From the NCBI GenBank assembly GCA_911728455.2, contig OU452225.1, positions 24,214,495 to 24,278,494 on the forward strand: a stretch of DNA of 64,000 nucleotides, in the 5' to 3' direction. Made by a program: the position numbers and the translations under genes. Position 1 is the stretch's first letter, and the number at the start of each line of letters is the position of its first letter. This document shows, one piece after another, positions 22,263 to 33,313 of the stretch. The notes under the pieces are model-generated. The model did no database searches. It had not been told where the DNA came from and saw only the letters and a program-made list of their open reading frames with translations. This DNA is from Marthasterias glacialis (Eukaryota; Echinodermata; Asteroidea; Forcipulatida; Asteriidae).

Positions 22263-23392
22263 AGAAGAGAATGTTTCAAGACAACTAAATCAAACAGACT
22301 CAAACTTGTATGTGAGAAATGCAACTCATTTGTCCACATCAAGTGTGCAGGAATATCACGTGCAGATTGCTTGAAAAACAAAAACAAACACTCTTCACCA
22401 TGCTCATGGCTTTGTCCTAAATGCTGCGCACCTTGTGGAATTTGCCATGGAAATGTTTTGAAAGACCACAAAGCTGTCCAGTGTGATCGCAGATGATTGC
22501 TTCCCTTTATACACCCATCAAATCACTCAACGATGTAACCATACTTCAAGATGATCTGAAACAGCTTGAAAACTGGCAAGACAAATGGCTTATGCATTTT
22601 AATCCAAAGAAGTGCTTCACAATGTCCATCTATACCAAAAATCCAAAATACAACATCTACACGTTCTGTGGGCAAGAATTGCAATCAGTTGATTCACATT
22701 CTTATCTGGGAGTCTTGATCTCGAACACACTCAGTTGGGACAACCAGACCTCGGCAGCTGCCCGAAAGGCTCAACAAGTACAGGGAGTAATCAGACGCAA
22801 CCTAAGCAACTGTTCCTTGAAGGTAAAATCAACAGCCTATACAAGCTTAGTTCGTCCAGTCCTTGAGTATGCCACTGCAGCTTGGGATCCACAGAAAAAG
22901 AAAAACATCAAGACACTAGAAAGAATACAGAGACAAGCAGCTCATTTTTGTGCAGGCAATTACAAAAACACACCCGGAACAGTCACCAAAATTCTCAATG
23001 ATCTTGGTTGAGAACCATTGGAAACGAGAAGAAAAACAAGAAAACTCAACATGATTTACAAGATGGACAACAACATGGCCGAAATACCATTCAACAACTA
23101 CGGTCACCGAACTGGGAGACAGTCAAGGAAACACCACAAACAGTTCCGTCAAATCTGGTCCTCTACTAAAGCCTTTGGAAGTAGCTTTTTTCCATCAACC
23201 ATCAAGGAGTGGAATGCGTTGCCTGCCAGTATCATTGCTTGCACCTCATTGGGGACATTTCACGATGGCCTGACCAAGTTTTTTAAGGAGTAGCAATTCT
23301 GACCGGATGATCCACACGACGCGCAAGCTGGTGTTATGTGCCCTGATGGGCATTTATTTGCCGGCTGAACTATACAGATACAGATACAGAAC
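22263..23392 (+). mobile_element. Internally deleted LINE nested in PLE A1 (PHD finger joined to RT C-terminus)
   Basis: The 5' part reads ECFKTTKSNRLKLVCEKCNS-FVHIKCAG...WLCPKC, a PHD-type zinc finger (C, CxxC, HxxC, WxCxxC), then CGICHGNV...HKAVQCD, the start of a second one. It then runs directly into ADDCF, the reverse transcriptase catalytic motif, and the RT C-terminal region (YLGVLISNTLSWDNQ, LVRPVLEYATAAWDP, SFFPSTIKEWNALP). This matches CR1/L2-like LINEs with PHD-bearing ORF1. The body of the element, the endonuclease and most of RT, is deleted. The 3' end is a GATACA-type tandem tail (ACAGATACAGATACAG). Confidence 0.8.
22493..23293 (+). pseudogene. LINE reverse transcriptase C-terminal region
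   Basis: The ADDC motif lies just before codon ATG 22,493 in another frame. The open frames 22,493-23,011 and 23,018-23,293 read the post-catalytic part: KQLENWQDKWLMHFNPKKC, YLGVLISNTLSWDN, AAWDPQKKKNIKTLERIQRQ, and SRKHHKQFRQ. A stop (TGA in place of TGG) at 23,009-23,011 separates the two. The first ~600 RT codons are missing, so this is a dead fragment. Confidence 0.8.
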
Positions 23393-24891
23393 CACAACAA
23401 CGGTTCACAATCTACTCCTCGACATGTTTCAAAACAACTACATAAACAAAGAAACTTTGGCTTATCTAAACCCAATCAACAGTGTGAATGTCCTACAATG
23501 TATTTTCTACCCAAAATACATAAGACACCACCAGAGGGAACCCAATTCGTAGGACGACCCATCATAAGTGGATGCTTAAGCCCTACAGCCAGAATCTCAG
23601 AATTCGTGGACTATTTCATTCTTCCAATAATAAGAATATTGCGAAAATTGAAAATTTCACAATTCCCACCAAATGTACTGATAACCAGTATAGATGTTGT
23701 TTCGATGTACAGAAATGTCCGCCAAAACAAGGCGAAAAAACAGCGTATGCAATGCCCTCAACCATAACCTCCACTCACAAAACCAACCTCCGACTACATC
23801 TGCAAACTCTTGGAACTGATTCTGGGAAGAAACTGCTTCCATTTCGGTGAGAACTATTACCTACAAAAAATTGGATGTGCCATGGGCTCAACAGCGAGCC
23901 CAGAAATTTGTGATATCACACTACACGGTCTGGAGAAACAAATCCTTCAACAAGCTGATCAAATTCTAACTTGGTGGCGCTATAGAGACAACATTCTCGT
24001 CATCTATAACAGTACCCTTGAAAATTTCAAGTATCTAATCAACACTATGAATCAAATGCACCCTACCCTCAAATTTACTTTTGAGGCATCTGATACTTCA
24101 ATCAACTACTATACCTTGTCCTTACCATTTTTAAAGGGAAAAGGTTCCGAGAAACTGGTACACTGGACACAAAAGTCTACACCAAACCCACAGAAACCTA
24201 CCAATACCTACACAGAACATCATCACACCCCCAACATGTTCAAAGCATTCATATACGGAGAAACCCTTCGCTATGCCAGAAACACAAATAATGAAGATGA
24301 TTTCTTAATCAAGCTTAATACTTTTTCTCAAGGACTAAAAGCAAGAGACTACAGTCTATCAGAAATAAACAAAATCACTGAGAAAGTATCTTTCAAAGAA
24401 CAATCAAATCTGATTCATAAACGACAAAACAAAAAGGAAAACAAAACTCCGCTTGTCATTACGACAATATACAATCCTTGTATCAATCATGGTGACTTGA
24501 ACTGTGCACTCAATCAAAACTGGCCACTAATACTACGCAACGAAACACTCCACAGGATTTTTCCAAATCCTCCATTTGTTGCTTTCAAAAAGGACCAGAA
24601 TATTAGGCAAAGACTTATCAAAGCGAAACTTAATCAAGGTCCAATCGACTTGTCAACCCAACAGCTCTCCACCATCCCAACGACTCTGGTTTTAACGAAG
24701 GTCAAGATGAAGCACTCAAAATCCTACTTTCCTTATTGGAAGAACAAGTCACAAACAAACAAGGATCTCACTCAAAATAACCGTCAACTAACGGACTATC
24801 AACATTTACTTCGAACAGTCGCCATCTAACTCAACCCTACCGTCTAAAATCCAGACATGAGACATACGGATTCTTTTAGAAACAACCAATT

Positions 24892-24937
24892 GCAACTGAT
24901 GAGTGCCTGTACTTCAGGCATGAAAACATGTTATTGC
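24892..24937 (+). ncRNA. Hammerhead ribozyme, PLE A1 3' end
   Basis: The core CTGATGA (24,896-24,902) and GAAA (24,922-24,925) are in place. Stem I pairs GCAA with TTGC (24,892-24,895 with 24,934-24,937), stem II pairs TGCC with GGCA, and stem III is AAC/GTT with a two-base AT loop. The predicted cleavage site is after A at 24,933. This is the minimal type I form with a very short stem III known from Penelope-like elements. Confidence 0.85.
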
Positions 24938-25199
24938 TACTCATGGATCTGTATTAAAAAATATCCTCAGTCTCACTATCCCCAGTTGAAATCATTGACT
25001 CAATTTGTCATGCTAGTTCCTCTGGTCACTCTATATTCATACAAAAATAACCCTCGTCAAAACGACAAAAATTCTATGAATATAATACCCGGACATGGAC
25101 CTCACCCATAAAACATGTGAAAACATTTTTGCGGTTTTATTATCCCCAAGTCAACAGTTTTGGAGTGTCACTGAATTGGACAGCGCCTTCATTTACCAA

Positions 25200-25690
25200 T
25201 TTCATTAAATCTAATGTTTTCACACATAAAATCTTCATAATGTTCTTAAAATAATCTCCTCAGAATTTCAATTAAATTTTGTGGCTCCTATAAAGTATCA
25301 CTGGCGCATTTCAATGGCATGGTGGTTAAGGAAAAGTACATCATTGCTTCGTTGGAGACTTGAATAATTTCCATTGTGAAACTAAACATTTAATGTGGTA
25401 GGGCAAAAAGTCCATTTGATATTTTGTCAAGATAGTCAACATATGGCTCTTTGCAAAAGTGGTATGGCGAACAAAACGAGTGGTTTTTCATATTTAGAGA
25501 GTGGTTGTACAAAAATGACAAGTCCTGAGAATAAATTCATTGTAGAAGTTTACAAATTTCTCTAAAGGTAAAACTTTGGAAATTCTAGAGAATTTTGGTT
25601 CACTGTATCACCACAAATGAATCCCCAAGAGGTATGGCAAAGAGTGAGCACAGGCCTGAACCCTTTTAGTTATACAGGAGACAGCAACAT
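25200..25690. repeat. R1-related block, copy 2 (first part)
   Basis: AATAATCTCCTCAGAATTTC (25,251) also occurs near 18,716, and GTGGTTTTTCATATTTAGAG (25,482) near 20,017. It continues to the AGGAGACAGCAACATTGCTG box, where a PLE fragment interrupts. No gene. Confidence 0.75.
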
Positions 25691-25691
25691 T

Positions 25692-26319
25692 GCTGTGTTA
25701 CAAAGGAAACTCTAATCTGATGTATACACTAGTAGAAGGAGTACAAACACTTTTTTCCCATCAATTCCACATTTGGAAAGGAAAAATATACTTTTTCCAC
25801 ACCAAACCAACACAGATTTGGCCTTGAATCCCCAAATAAACCTCTGGGACCTCCCACGCTTTTCTGTGTAAGCCTAAAAAACTCCACCGGAACAATTGGA
25901 CGCACTGATTGCAAACAACACAGGAACTTTCCAACTGACCAATCACCACCCGCAGCACGACGCACGTCACCAAAACCAACCCCCTCCATACCTGAAGAAC
26001 ATAGTGAGGCCTCTCCTCCCACACCCAGAGTTTGAATTCAGGTCAGCGTTCACCGCAGACTGGACCAGACTAAACAACAAGGCCTCTTTACTCTTCGCCA
26101 AACTGAGTGTAGCTGAGTACGACAGGGTAGCAACGGAAATCGACAGTAAGCTGGAAGCAGCCAAGCCAGCAAGTAGAGAACACCTTGTACAACACTTCAA
26201 CGGTGCGGAACTTTTTGGATTCTTAATCCACCCTAGACCACCACCAAACCAGGGTACGAAGAGAAAAAGAGATAAGTGAGAGCTCACTCACACAAACCAA
26301 CCAGTCCTTTTCAGGAGTG
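25692..26319 (+). mobile_element. PLE fragment A2 (leader plus ORF1 C-terminal part)
   Basis: The piece starts in the PLE 5' leader (TTCCACATTTGGAAAGGAAA) and jumps to the second half of ORF1. It is open at 25,896-26,279, ending in GTKRKRDK and a TGA. Compared with full ORF1 the first ~110 codons are deleted. It ends abruptly inside the histone-type stem-loop (AGTCCTTTTCAGGA), after which the R1 block resumes. An equivalent piece with the same ends lies at 52,430-53,046. Confidence 0.75.
26303..26316 (+). other. Degenerate, truncated histone-type stem-loop (PLE A2)
   Basis: AGTCCTTTTCAGGA keeps the loop and inner stem but has A for the first G and loses the outer ACC because the PLE ends here. 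Not expected to be functional. Confidence 0.5.
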
Positions 26320-27150
26320 AGCACAGGCCTGAACCCTTTTAGTTATACAGGAGACAGCAACATTGCTGCGTTAGAAAGGAACATCTTTATCATTTCTTTC
26401 AACTTTTGATAAATAAAAGAAAACCTTGATTGCTTAACTTTAACTCTGCTGATGAATAAAAGGCTATTGGCAGTGACTATCAACATACCTTGGTTGCATC
26501 ATGGGTCCAACGTTGCTCCTGCTGTTCTGCTCATCAGGTCTGTAGTGACATCAAAGGTTCCGTACCACTGAGTGAGATGAATCTATGAGTTTTCTTCGGT
26601 GTCATGAGGGTGTTCCTGTTAAATTTAACCACATCGGCTATGTTGTGCGAAGTCAGATTGACATCAACTACATAGGTGTCTCAAGTAGAGGATGACCAAG
26701 ATGTTTCAATGGGATGAAGGGTGAACATCTTGAGATCTTGTGTTGTCTCTAATGGTTTTATCTGTTGTAAAGAGAAGGGCAGAAAAGGATTAACTACATG
26801 TAAGACAGTATGTGTCTTTGGTTGTGCAAACCTCAGATTTCTGCAAAGTTTTGGAGAGGGATGTTTCATCAGCCATCTCTGAACACACAAGTACCAAAAA
26901 AACCCAATAGGATTCATTTAAAATAATATTGAGGTTAATGCCTGCCTGGCAGTGACGCTGGCAACAGTCTCAGTTTTCAGGGTTGAATTGAAATTTAAGT
27001 AATGTGATGCATCAAAATATCTTTCTACTATTCTTGCAATATGATGCAATTTTTTAAATATTGATTCTGCTGTACAGAAGTGAGTACCGTAAATAAAATG
27101 GAACAATCATAGCATTCTAACCAAATGATTCATTTGTATTCATCCATGAT
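26320..27150. repeat. R1 block, copy 2 (second part)
   Basis: It resumes with GAGCACAGGCCTGAACCCTT and runs to ATTCATCCATGATCCATCAG, matching 20,180-21,010 closely. It includes the 273-bp minus-strand segment at 26,489-26,761 (donor GTATGTTG, acceptor TTTACAACAG). No coding gene. Confidence 0.8.
26489..26761 (-). other. Splice-site-bounded segment on the minus strand (273 bp), copy 2
   Basis: Same length and boundaries as 20,353-20,625, with acceptor AACAG and donor GTATGT intact. Frames are interrupted by stops. Confidence 0.35.
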
Positions 27151-28205
27151 CCATCAGAAATAAACAACACCACAAACAAAGTATCTTTCATTGAACGATC
27201 AAACCTGATTCATAACTGTTGACAAAAAACAGGAAATCCATATGTTCTCACGACAACATACAACCCTTGTATAAACCATTCCGACTTAAAATGATCCAAA
27301 GCAACAACACACCCCAGGAAATTTCCCGTACCCTCACTTCGTTGCTTTCATTAAAAAAAAAGACCAAAATATACGGGAAAAACTGGTCAGAGCAAAATTT
27401 AACCGACTTTTCATCTCAACAGCTCTTCCCTGTTCCCAATGACTCTGTTTTGGAAGACCACGACGAAGCACTAGAAATTCTAATCTCCTTATTGGAAGAA
27501 CAAGTCGACAACAAACAAGGCATCTATCACTCAGAATAACCGTCCCCAAAAGGCGAACCATATACAACCTCGAACCGAAACAAACACAACTAACCCTCCA
27601 CTGTCTACACACAAGACATGAGACATACCGATTCTTGGTCAGAATCAACTACCTTAATTTTTCGGCCTATTAGCCGCAGCTTGCTGGTTGTTTTTCGCAT
27701 GCAAAAAGTTTCACGCGGCTTTTGGGCCGGGCGGCTTATGGGCCAACGTGTCAGTAATGTAAGCCGAACATTACTGCACTCTCAATGTGACAAAAAAAAT
27801 TGATCAGAAAACATATAAGCCTTTAGTTCAGCTATGACAAATGTTGATATCCAATTCCAATCAAAACATGTTAAGCCGACCGAGCTAGCGCTGCTGAAAA
27901 CACATCGGCGTTCAATCAGATAAATTGGTATCCGCACGCCGACCTGTGCATTGCTGATTATGCAGTTGTAAACCAGTGCGTCAATACACTACATGCATGT
28001 AAACAGGAAGTCACAAAATGTCGGATGTTATCGACAAAATATCCTCAGTCTCACCTATCTCGTTGAAACTAAAGATGTAATCTGTCATGATAGTTCCACC
28101 GGTCATCTTTTATTCATCAATAAACCCCTGTCAAAATGACAACACTATGAATATAAAAATTTTAAAAAATTGTTCTACATTTTTGTGATTTCAAGTCCAC
28201 AGTTA
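27150..28205 (+). mobile_element. PLE fragment A3 (ORF2 C-terminus and pLTR), interrupted
   Basis: The fragment holds C-terminal ORF2 codons (ALEILISLLEEQVDNKQG at the end of the 27,219-27,539 frame), then the ATGAGACATACCGATTCTTG segment that starts the hammerhead region. At about 27,652 the ribozyme is cut by an unrelated insert; pLTR sequence resumes near 28,036 (AAAATATCCTCAGTCTCACC) and runs to the gypsy insertion near 28,207. Confidence 0.75.
27652..28034. mobile_element. Unidentified ~380-bp insertion replacing a hammerhead ribozyme
   Basis: Compared with other PLE copies this segment replaces the stretch from the hammerhead 5' strand to the downstream hairpin. It starts TTAATTTTTCGGCCTATTAG and ends near CGGATGTTATCGAC. 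No terminal inverted repeats, tail or frame are recognisable. Confidence 0.5.
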
Positions 28206-28207
28206 TG

Positions 28208-28878
28208 ACCTTGGGCGAATTTTATAGCAGTTCTGCAGCGCGCGTAAATCAATAAGTTACGGACAGAAAGTAAAGTTGGGCACTTGTCAAGTTGCTGCCG
28301 GCAAGCGAATATCAGCGCCTCATGCACATCACGATCGTATTCACTAAGTTTTCCCAGGTTTGGGACCACTTGGTTAGGGTAAGCTAGCAACTCTTTTGTT
28401 TAATTCAGTAATTCATTTATTTCAGATTCTTGCCCAGCCAGGACTTTAATGACATTTTTCTTGGCTGCTAATGCAGTGGACACCTCTCGGAGGTGCCACA
28501 TAAATTGCATTGCACCACATTGTTGAGCGTGCAGCATCTGTATTATTTATCATCACCGTGCTTGGAAGTGTTTATTATTTGGTTACCTTGAATAAATTGT
28601 TGTATAAGGCAAGTCTCGCCTGATTCTCTTAATTATTGTTCAGAATAAAACTGCTCTTTTGTTTCCAGAAGTTAATCAAGTTTCGCTGTCCATTTTAATC
28701 CGTCTTAGTGACCATAGATTAGGATATATTTTCCTTCAACGATTTCCCCGCAAGTCTTTATTTAGCCGCTCGGGTAAAGCTTGTCTTTAAGGCGAGAAAG
28801 TAATAACTACGACCCCCAGCCTGTCGCTCCGGGAAAAGCTCACTTCGGGTTCTGAAGGAGGCAGGTTGGAGCGCCACA
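28208..28878 (+). repeat. Gypsy 5' LTR, lacking its first part
   Basis: From TTGGGCGAATTTTATAGCAG (28,212) to GAGCGCCACA (28,878) it aligns with 34,664-35,310 of the 3' LTR, with substitutions and one ~17-bp difference near 28,310. The 3' LTR extends about 260 bp further upstream to a TGTGTAGCC start that is absent here, so this LTR is truncated at its 5' side. It would have carried the promoter. Confidence 0.85.
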
Positions 28879-28880
28879 AA

Positions 28881-28899
28881 TGGTGTCAGAAGTGGGATT
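28881..28899 (+). promoter_or_regulatory. Primer binding site, complementary to tRNA-Leu 3' end
   Basis: TGGTGTCAGAAGTGGGATT lies two bases after the 5' LTR. Its complement, ending ...CCCACTTCTGACACCA, is the 3' end of animal tRNA-Leu with CCA, as I recall that tRNA. It would prime minus-strand synthesis. Confidence 0.85.
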
Positions 28900-29145
28900 T
28901 CTATGGTCCTAAATTTATAGTTGGATATTAATTAGCAAGGGTAATTGATTAGAGTCGTATTTTACCTCAGTCTTTAGTGTGAAGTGCCGGTGGAAATAAG
29001 AGAAAAACAAAAATTAAGTGCACCTCCTAAATGAGGCGCTGTTGGTTATTCATAGTGTAAAGTGTGGAAGCACGTCCTAAAAATATTAATAAAAGTAATA
29101 GAACAAGACGAGAGGGTACCTTGAACCTATATAAGTGGAAGTGCA

Positions 29146-30588
29146 ATGGCAAAACAGTTGATCACTGAAGAAGAAATACCAAGCGGCTCAGGTGATGTGC
29201 CGATTGAATCAGAAATTGGTGACCTCATGAGTCAGGTGAAACGGAATGAGGAGCAATTACATCGGTCTCTGAAGAAACTAGCAGAGCACCGACAGCAACT
29301 TGACAAGTCATGTTTGGACAAAGATGATTTTGGTAAAACACAGCTGGAAATCCGGTTTGAACCAAAAGTCACTCCTAATGAGGATGACACAGACGTTTAC
29401 TTTAAGAAAAGTGGTGGGAGAATTACCCACCAAACTCTGGGCTATGTGACGGGGGATGCCCGTCCATCAGTCAGTATTCCGTACCCCAGGCCAAAGGGGC
29501 ACCATGAAAGGGCGGAATAATGATAAATCCGGAGGGGGTTTGGTGACCACTCCGGTAGAGGTGGAGAGGTGCACTCCAGAAAGAAGAGGTGCAGTTCCTC
29601 CCATTTATAGAAGCATCAATGAGTCGGTGGAAGAGGATCGGAGCCCATTTCAAACTTCCACCCCATGTCCTCCGAAAAAGGACAACCGAGTCCAATACGT
29701 AAAGGAGGGGGGTCAGTGTTCGATAGGGGCGACAAGTTGCCCAAATATAACACCTGACCATTTCGATGGTAAGACACCATGAAAAGACTATCGCCGCGAT
29801 TTTTCAAGCTTGTAAATTAGCAAATAGTTGGAGTGATGATCAGGCAGCTATATTTCTAGCAGCAAGTTTAAAGGGAATGGAACTGAAGGTGCTTGGATGT
29901 TGTGATAATGATGGGGTGCAATCCAAACTTAATTTTTCTGGGTTGCTGAAGTTGTTAGATGCCCAATTTGGGCCGGGCCAAATGGCAGAGAATTATTTGA
30001 TGGAACTTAGGTCACGCAGACAGGGTACAAATGAAACCCTGAGAGTTAGGGCAGGCAGTAAGAGAATTGGTGACCCTCGCCTACCCCGAGTTTGATGAAG
30101 AGGGCAGAGATCGCCTCGCGCGAGCTCATTATACCGATGCAATAGAGCGTCAATCAATTAGAGAGGGCATATTTAGAACAAGGCCTAAAACACTTGACAA
30201 AGCTATTAGAGCAGCACTGGCCACGGAAAACTTTGAGAAAATGGAATTCCAAAGAGAGGGAACAAGAAAACCAAAATTTTGCCGAGCCAGTGAAAAATAC
30301 GAAGACCAAATGGTTGGACAAATTTATAAAGACGTCAGTGCACAACTCAGAGAAATAAATGGAAATCAGTCTCGAAATAGTCCAAAGGTGGAAGTGAATC
30401 CAAAACTGGGGTTACCACCGAAAGAGGAGCATAATATGGAAGGGGCCCATCAATATCACAAAGATCCCATTTGCTTTAATTGCAGTGGTAGAGGACACTT
30501 CGCAAAGAGGTGCCCCTCACATAATATGCAAAGTCCAAGAAAGCCTTTGGGAAACGGACAACGGTTGAATCTACGACCCGAGGGTTAA
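29146..30588 (+). pseudogene. Gypsy gag (frameshifted), with CCHC zinc knuckle
   Basis: Reading starts at ATG 29,146 (MAKQLITEEEIPSG), with a coiled-coil-like Glu/Lys/Gln stretch. It then needs shifts to frames at 29,456-29,782, 29,766-30,095 and 30,067-30,588. The third carries a capsid-like region (ACKLANSWSDDQAAIFLAAS, LLKLLDAQFGPGQMAENYL), and the fourth continues it (AYPEFDEEGRDRLARAHYTD) and ends in a nucleocapsid zinc knuckle CFNCSGRGHFAKRC. These are standard retrotransposon gag features; at least three frame breaks disable it. Confidence 0.88.
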
Positions 30589-30659
30589 CCGCATGGACAG
30601 AATTACGGTCGGATGAAAATTTCTCAGGGACAAATCAAGAGGTAAATCAAGCTACTGAA

Positions 30660-31190
30660 TTGAAGAATGTTCCAACGTCACCCCGTAATATGCTAAAGCA
30701 AGGCTTGTATGTTACGAGTAGTGTTTGTTCAACAAATATACAATTTCTTTTAGATACTGGATCGACAGACACCATACTATCTCGTTCAGTATTCTATCAA
30801 ATCCCAGCCAGGAGGCGCCCCGTACTGCACACTAATGAGGTGCAGGTACGCCAAGCCAATGGCAGCCTGATGGGTAACATTATGGGTACAGCCACAATTT
30901 ACATTAAAGTTGGTCAAACTATTGTTACAGTATGTGCAATATTTACAGACATACCGGTTCCTGGAATTCTAGGTATGGATTTCTTTCTACCGCCCAGAGG
31001 AATTTTAGACTTCCGTTCTCTTGAGCTTAATGTTAATGGAGAGACAATAAAATGTACGGATGAATTTGGGTCCTCATTTTGTTACCGGGTAGTAGTTGAG
31101 AAAACTACAATGGTATCCGCAGGGCACGAAGCAATAGTGCCCAGTTACATTAAGACAGACGGAAACAAAATTGATCTGGGCCAAATATAA
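30660..31190 (+). pseudogene. Gypsy aspartic protease region
   Basis: IQFLLDTGSTDTILS holds the D-T-G-S catalytic motif of retropepsin-type proteases, and IPVPGILGMDFF matches the conserved ILGxDF flap-end motif. The frame ends in TAA at 31,188-31,190 and the RT frame follows in the same frame, so a single stop separates protease from RT. The frame from gag is broken upstream. Confidence 0.88.
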
Positions 31191-31193
31191 CCA

Positions 31194-32411
31194 GTGGAAA
31201 ATGGTGGTGAATTGTCCTCAAGAGGACTAGTACTAGCCCGAACATTGGTTAACGGAGGAAAGGGAACCGTAGGGTTACAAATTTTAAACCCAGGGACAAA
31301 TAAAAGAATACTTCGCTGTGGTACGACGGCTGGAAGATTCACAAAAGTTGATGAACTAGATTTAGAAGAAGAAGACCTCATCAAGGTGCAAAAAGAAAGT
31401 AAAAACATCAAGGTGCAAAAAGAAAGTAAAAACATGAGAGTGCCAGAGCACTTCCAAGACCTTTTGTATTGGACAGTCGGCAATTTACAGCCGCAATATC
31501 ACCATGAAGTGGTTAAACTCTTGTGTGATTTCCAAGATGTATTCTCCAAAGGGGAAGGTGACATCGGACGCACAGAAATGGTAAAACACAACATAGACAA
31601 GGGTGGCACACATCCAATGAGACAAAGGTTGCGCAGGCAGCCTATGTGTAACCAAGGGGAAATTTCTAGGCAAGTTGAAAACTTACTTGACCGGGGAATA
31701 ATTGAGAAATCAGACAGCCCATGGGCGTCAAATGTGGTCCTTGTAACTAAGAAAGATGGATCAAAACGTTTTTGGGTAGACTATAGAGGTCTCAATTCTG
31801 TGACCGTAAAGGATGCATATCCAGTCCCCAGAATTGATGACACCCTAGATGCCCTATCCGGTGCGAAATGGTTCTCGACATTAGACCTCTCGTCCGGATA
31901 TTGGCAAGTGGAATTAGATAATGAGGCAAAACAAAGATCTGCGTTTGTGGTAAGAGGAGGGCTCTACAACTGGAGGGTTATGCCCTTCGGCTTGTGTAAC
32001 GCCCCTGCCACTTTCGAGAGATTGATGGAGAGGGTGGTCGCCGATCTCAAATGGCAGACCCTCCTTGTTTACTTAGACGATGTGATAGTCTATGGAAGAA
32101 CAATTCAAGACGAATTTTGTCAATTGAGGGAAGTTTTCCAGAGGTTTCGGAAAGCAAACCTTAAGTTAAACCAGGGAAATGTTTCATTTTTAAGAAAACT
32201 GTTAAATACCTCAGACACGTGGTGTCTGAAGATGGTATTGCCACAGATGAAGACAAAGTTGAGGCAGTTAAAAACTGGCCGACTCCGATTAAATGTAAAG
32301 GAGGTGAGAAATTTTCTGGGTATCGCCTCATACTACAGGTGTTTCATAAGAGGATTCGCCGACATTGCAAAACCCCTTCACCGACTACCAGAAAAGTCAC
32401 AACCGGGATAA
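31194..32411 (+). pseudogene. Gypsy reverse transcriptase
   Basis: The frame reads the full RT palm: SPWASNVVLVTKKDGSKRF, YRGLNSVTVKDAYPVPRIDD, KWFSTLDLSSGYWQVELD (motif A Asp), MPFGLCNAPATFERLME and VYLDDVIVYG with YLDD at 32,070-32,081. A compensated frameshift pair follows near 32,190-32,290: the segment VSEDGIATDEDKVEAVKNWP is read in another frame, then VRNFLGIASYYRCFIRGFAD returns. The catalytic residues are intact but the frame shifts make the polyprotein defective. A short AAGGTGCAAAAAGAAAGTAA duplication lies near 31,384-31,433. Confidence 0.93.
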
Positions 32412-32870
32412 GGAGTGTGAAGGTTCTTTCAAGACTCTCCAGAAGTGTTTACAAAAGGCACTTATACTCGCTTATCCGCAATCAGAGGGGCAGTATGTCC
32501 TTGATACGGACGCGAGTGGGGCAGGAATCGGTGCAGTCCTTTTCCAAGTACAACAAGGTACAAAACGGGTGATTGCATATGCCAGCCGAACGCTGTCTAA
32601 ACAAGAACGAAATTACTGCGTAACTAGGAGAGAACTCCTTGCAGTAGCTGTTTTCCTTAAGAAGTTCAAACAGTACCTCAATGGTAACAAAACAATGATC
32701 AGAACCGACCATGGTTCCCTCCGGTGGCTGACTAATTTTCGAAATCGGAAGGTCAGCTAGCCCGTTGGTTAGAAGTTATTGGGGAGTATGATTACATGAT
32801 AGTCCACAGACCTGGAATGCAAATGCAGACGGTCTTTCAAGACTGCCCTGTCGCCAGTGTGGCATTGTAA
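32365..32870 (+). pseudogene. Gypsy RNase H region
   Basis: YVLDTDASGAGIGAVLFQ carries the first catalytic Asp of RNase HI, followed by VIAYASRTLSKQERNY, TRRELLAVAVFLKKFKQYL (Glu) and IRTDHGSLRWL (Asp). The frame closes with TAG at 32,758-32,760, but the usual tail is readable in a shifted frame (LARWLEVIGEYDYMIVHRPG, then a decayed DALSRLPCRQCG). It is separated from RT by a frame shift near 32,395. Confidence 0.9.
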
Positions 32871-33313
32871 GTGCATTCGAAACGACCACAGAAACTAATG
32901 AATTATCCCAACCCCATGTAAGAATTAGTAGGGTACAACCTAGCAGGACACATGAGGTGATAAGGGAAACACAATTAAATGACCGCTTGAAGGTGTAAGA
33001 AGGTAAACCAATTAAAGATTAGAGCCAACCCGATGTGCGGGTGGAAACCCCAAGAATGATAACTGAGACCGGCATAATTCCGGACTCTAACAAAAAAGAT
33101 ATTGATTTAATTGAGTATTTGCCGAATGAGCAAAATATGGCTGCAAGCCGAGGGGAGGATGATGAAGACGCTACCCAAGAAGCAGAGGAATGTAGATACA
33201 CATGCACCTCAGTGCAGGGAAACCCTCCAAGGGCATACAGGATGCCAATTTGATATCGCTAATAAATTGAGAGGTGAAATAATTCCTCTATCCCTTATTA
33301 CTTTGACAACAGG
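32871..33313 (+). other. Remnant where the gypsy integrase should lie
   Basis: Only about 440 bp separate the RNase H tail from the zinc-finger ORF. An acidic frame at 33,035-33,253 (NKKDIDLIEYLPNEQNMAAS, EDDEDATQEAEE) shows no integrase zinc-binding HHCC or DDE motif. An internal deletion of the integrase is the simplest reading. Confidence 0.6.

Larger units (their letters stand above)
22157..24829 (+). pseudogene. PLE ORF2 reverse transcriptase, copy A1 (split by a LINE)
   Basis: ATGACTAAACGC at 22,157 starts ORF2 (MTKRKFNKQALISQSQQKAN). After about 35 codons a LINE replaces several hundred bases. The rest is readable from about 23,393: a LPKIHKTPPEG-like block, GRPIISGC, an ITSIDVVSMYRNV motif (catalytic Asp of RT motif A), GCAMGSTASPEICDI, and YRDN at 23,981-23,992, where the second catalytic Asp is replaced by Asn. 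The C-terminal FIYGETLRYARNTNNEDDFL and PFVAFKKDQNIRQRLIKAKL regions are open. Frameshifts and the YRDN change make it inactive. No GIY-YIG endonuclease motif follows. Confidence 0.88.
21013..25200 (+). mobile_element. Penelope-like element, subfamily A, copy A1 (partial tandem with nested LINE)
   Basis: The copy begins with a 5'-truncated piece, the C-terminal end of the reverse transcriptase ORF, then continues into ORF1, the start of ORF2, a nested LINE, the rest of ORF2, a hammerhead ribozyme and pLTR-like tail. A truncated piece ahead of a longer copy is the partial-tandem layout typical of Penelope elements. The upstream pLTR with its hammerhead is missing: the sequence jumps from ORF2 C-terminal codons to ORF1 near 21,350. 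The 3' edge is near CAGCGCCTTCATTTACCAAT. Confidence 0.85.

Noticed and set aside
29456..29782. Independent small genes inside the gypsy gag region
   Set aside because: They are pieces of one gag frame separated by frameshifts; capsid and zinc-knuckle motifs follow in collinear order.
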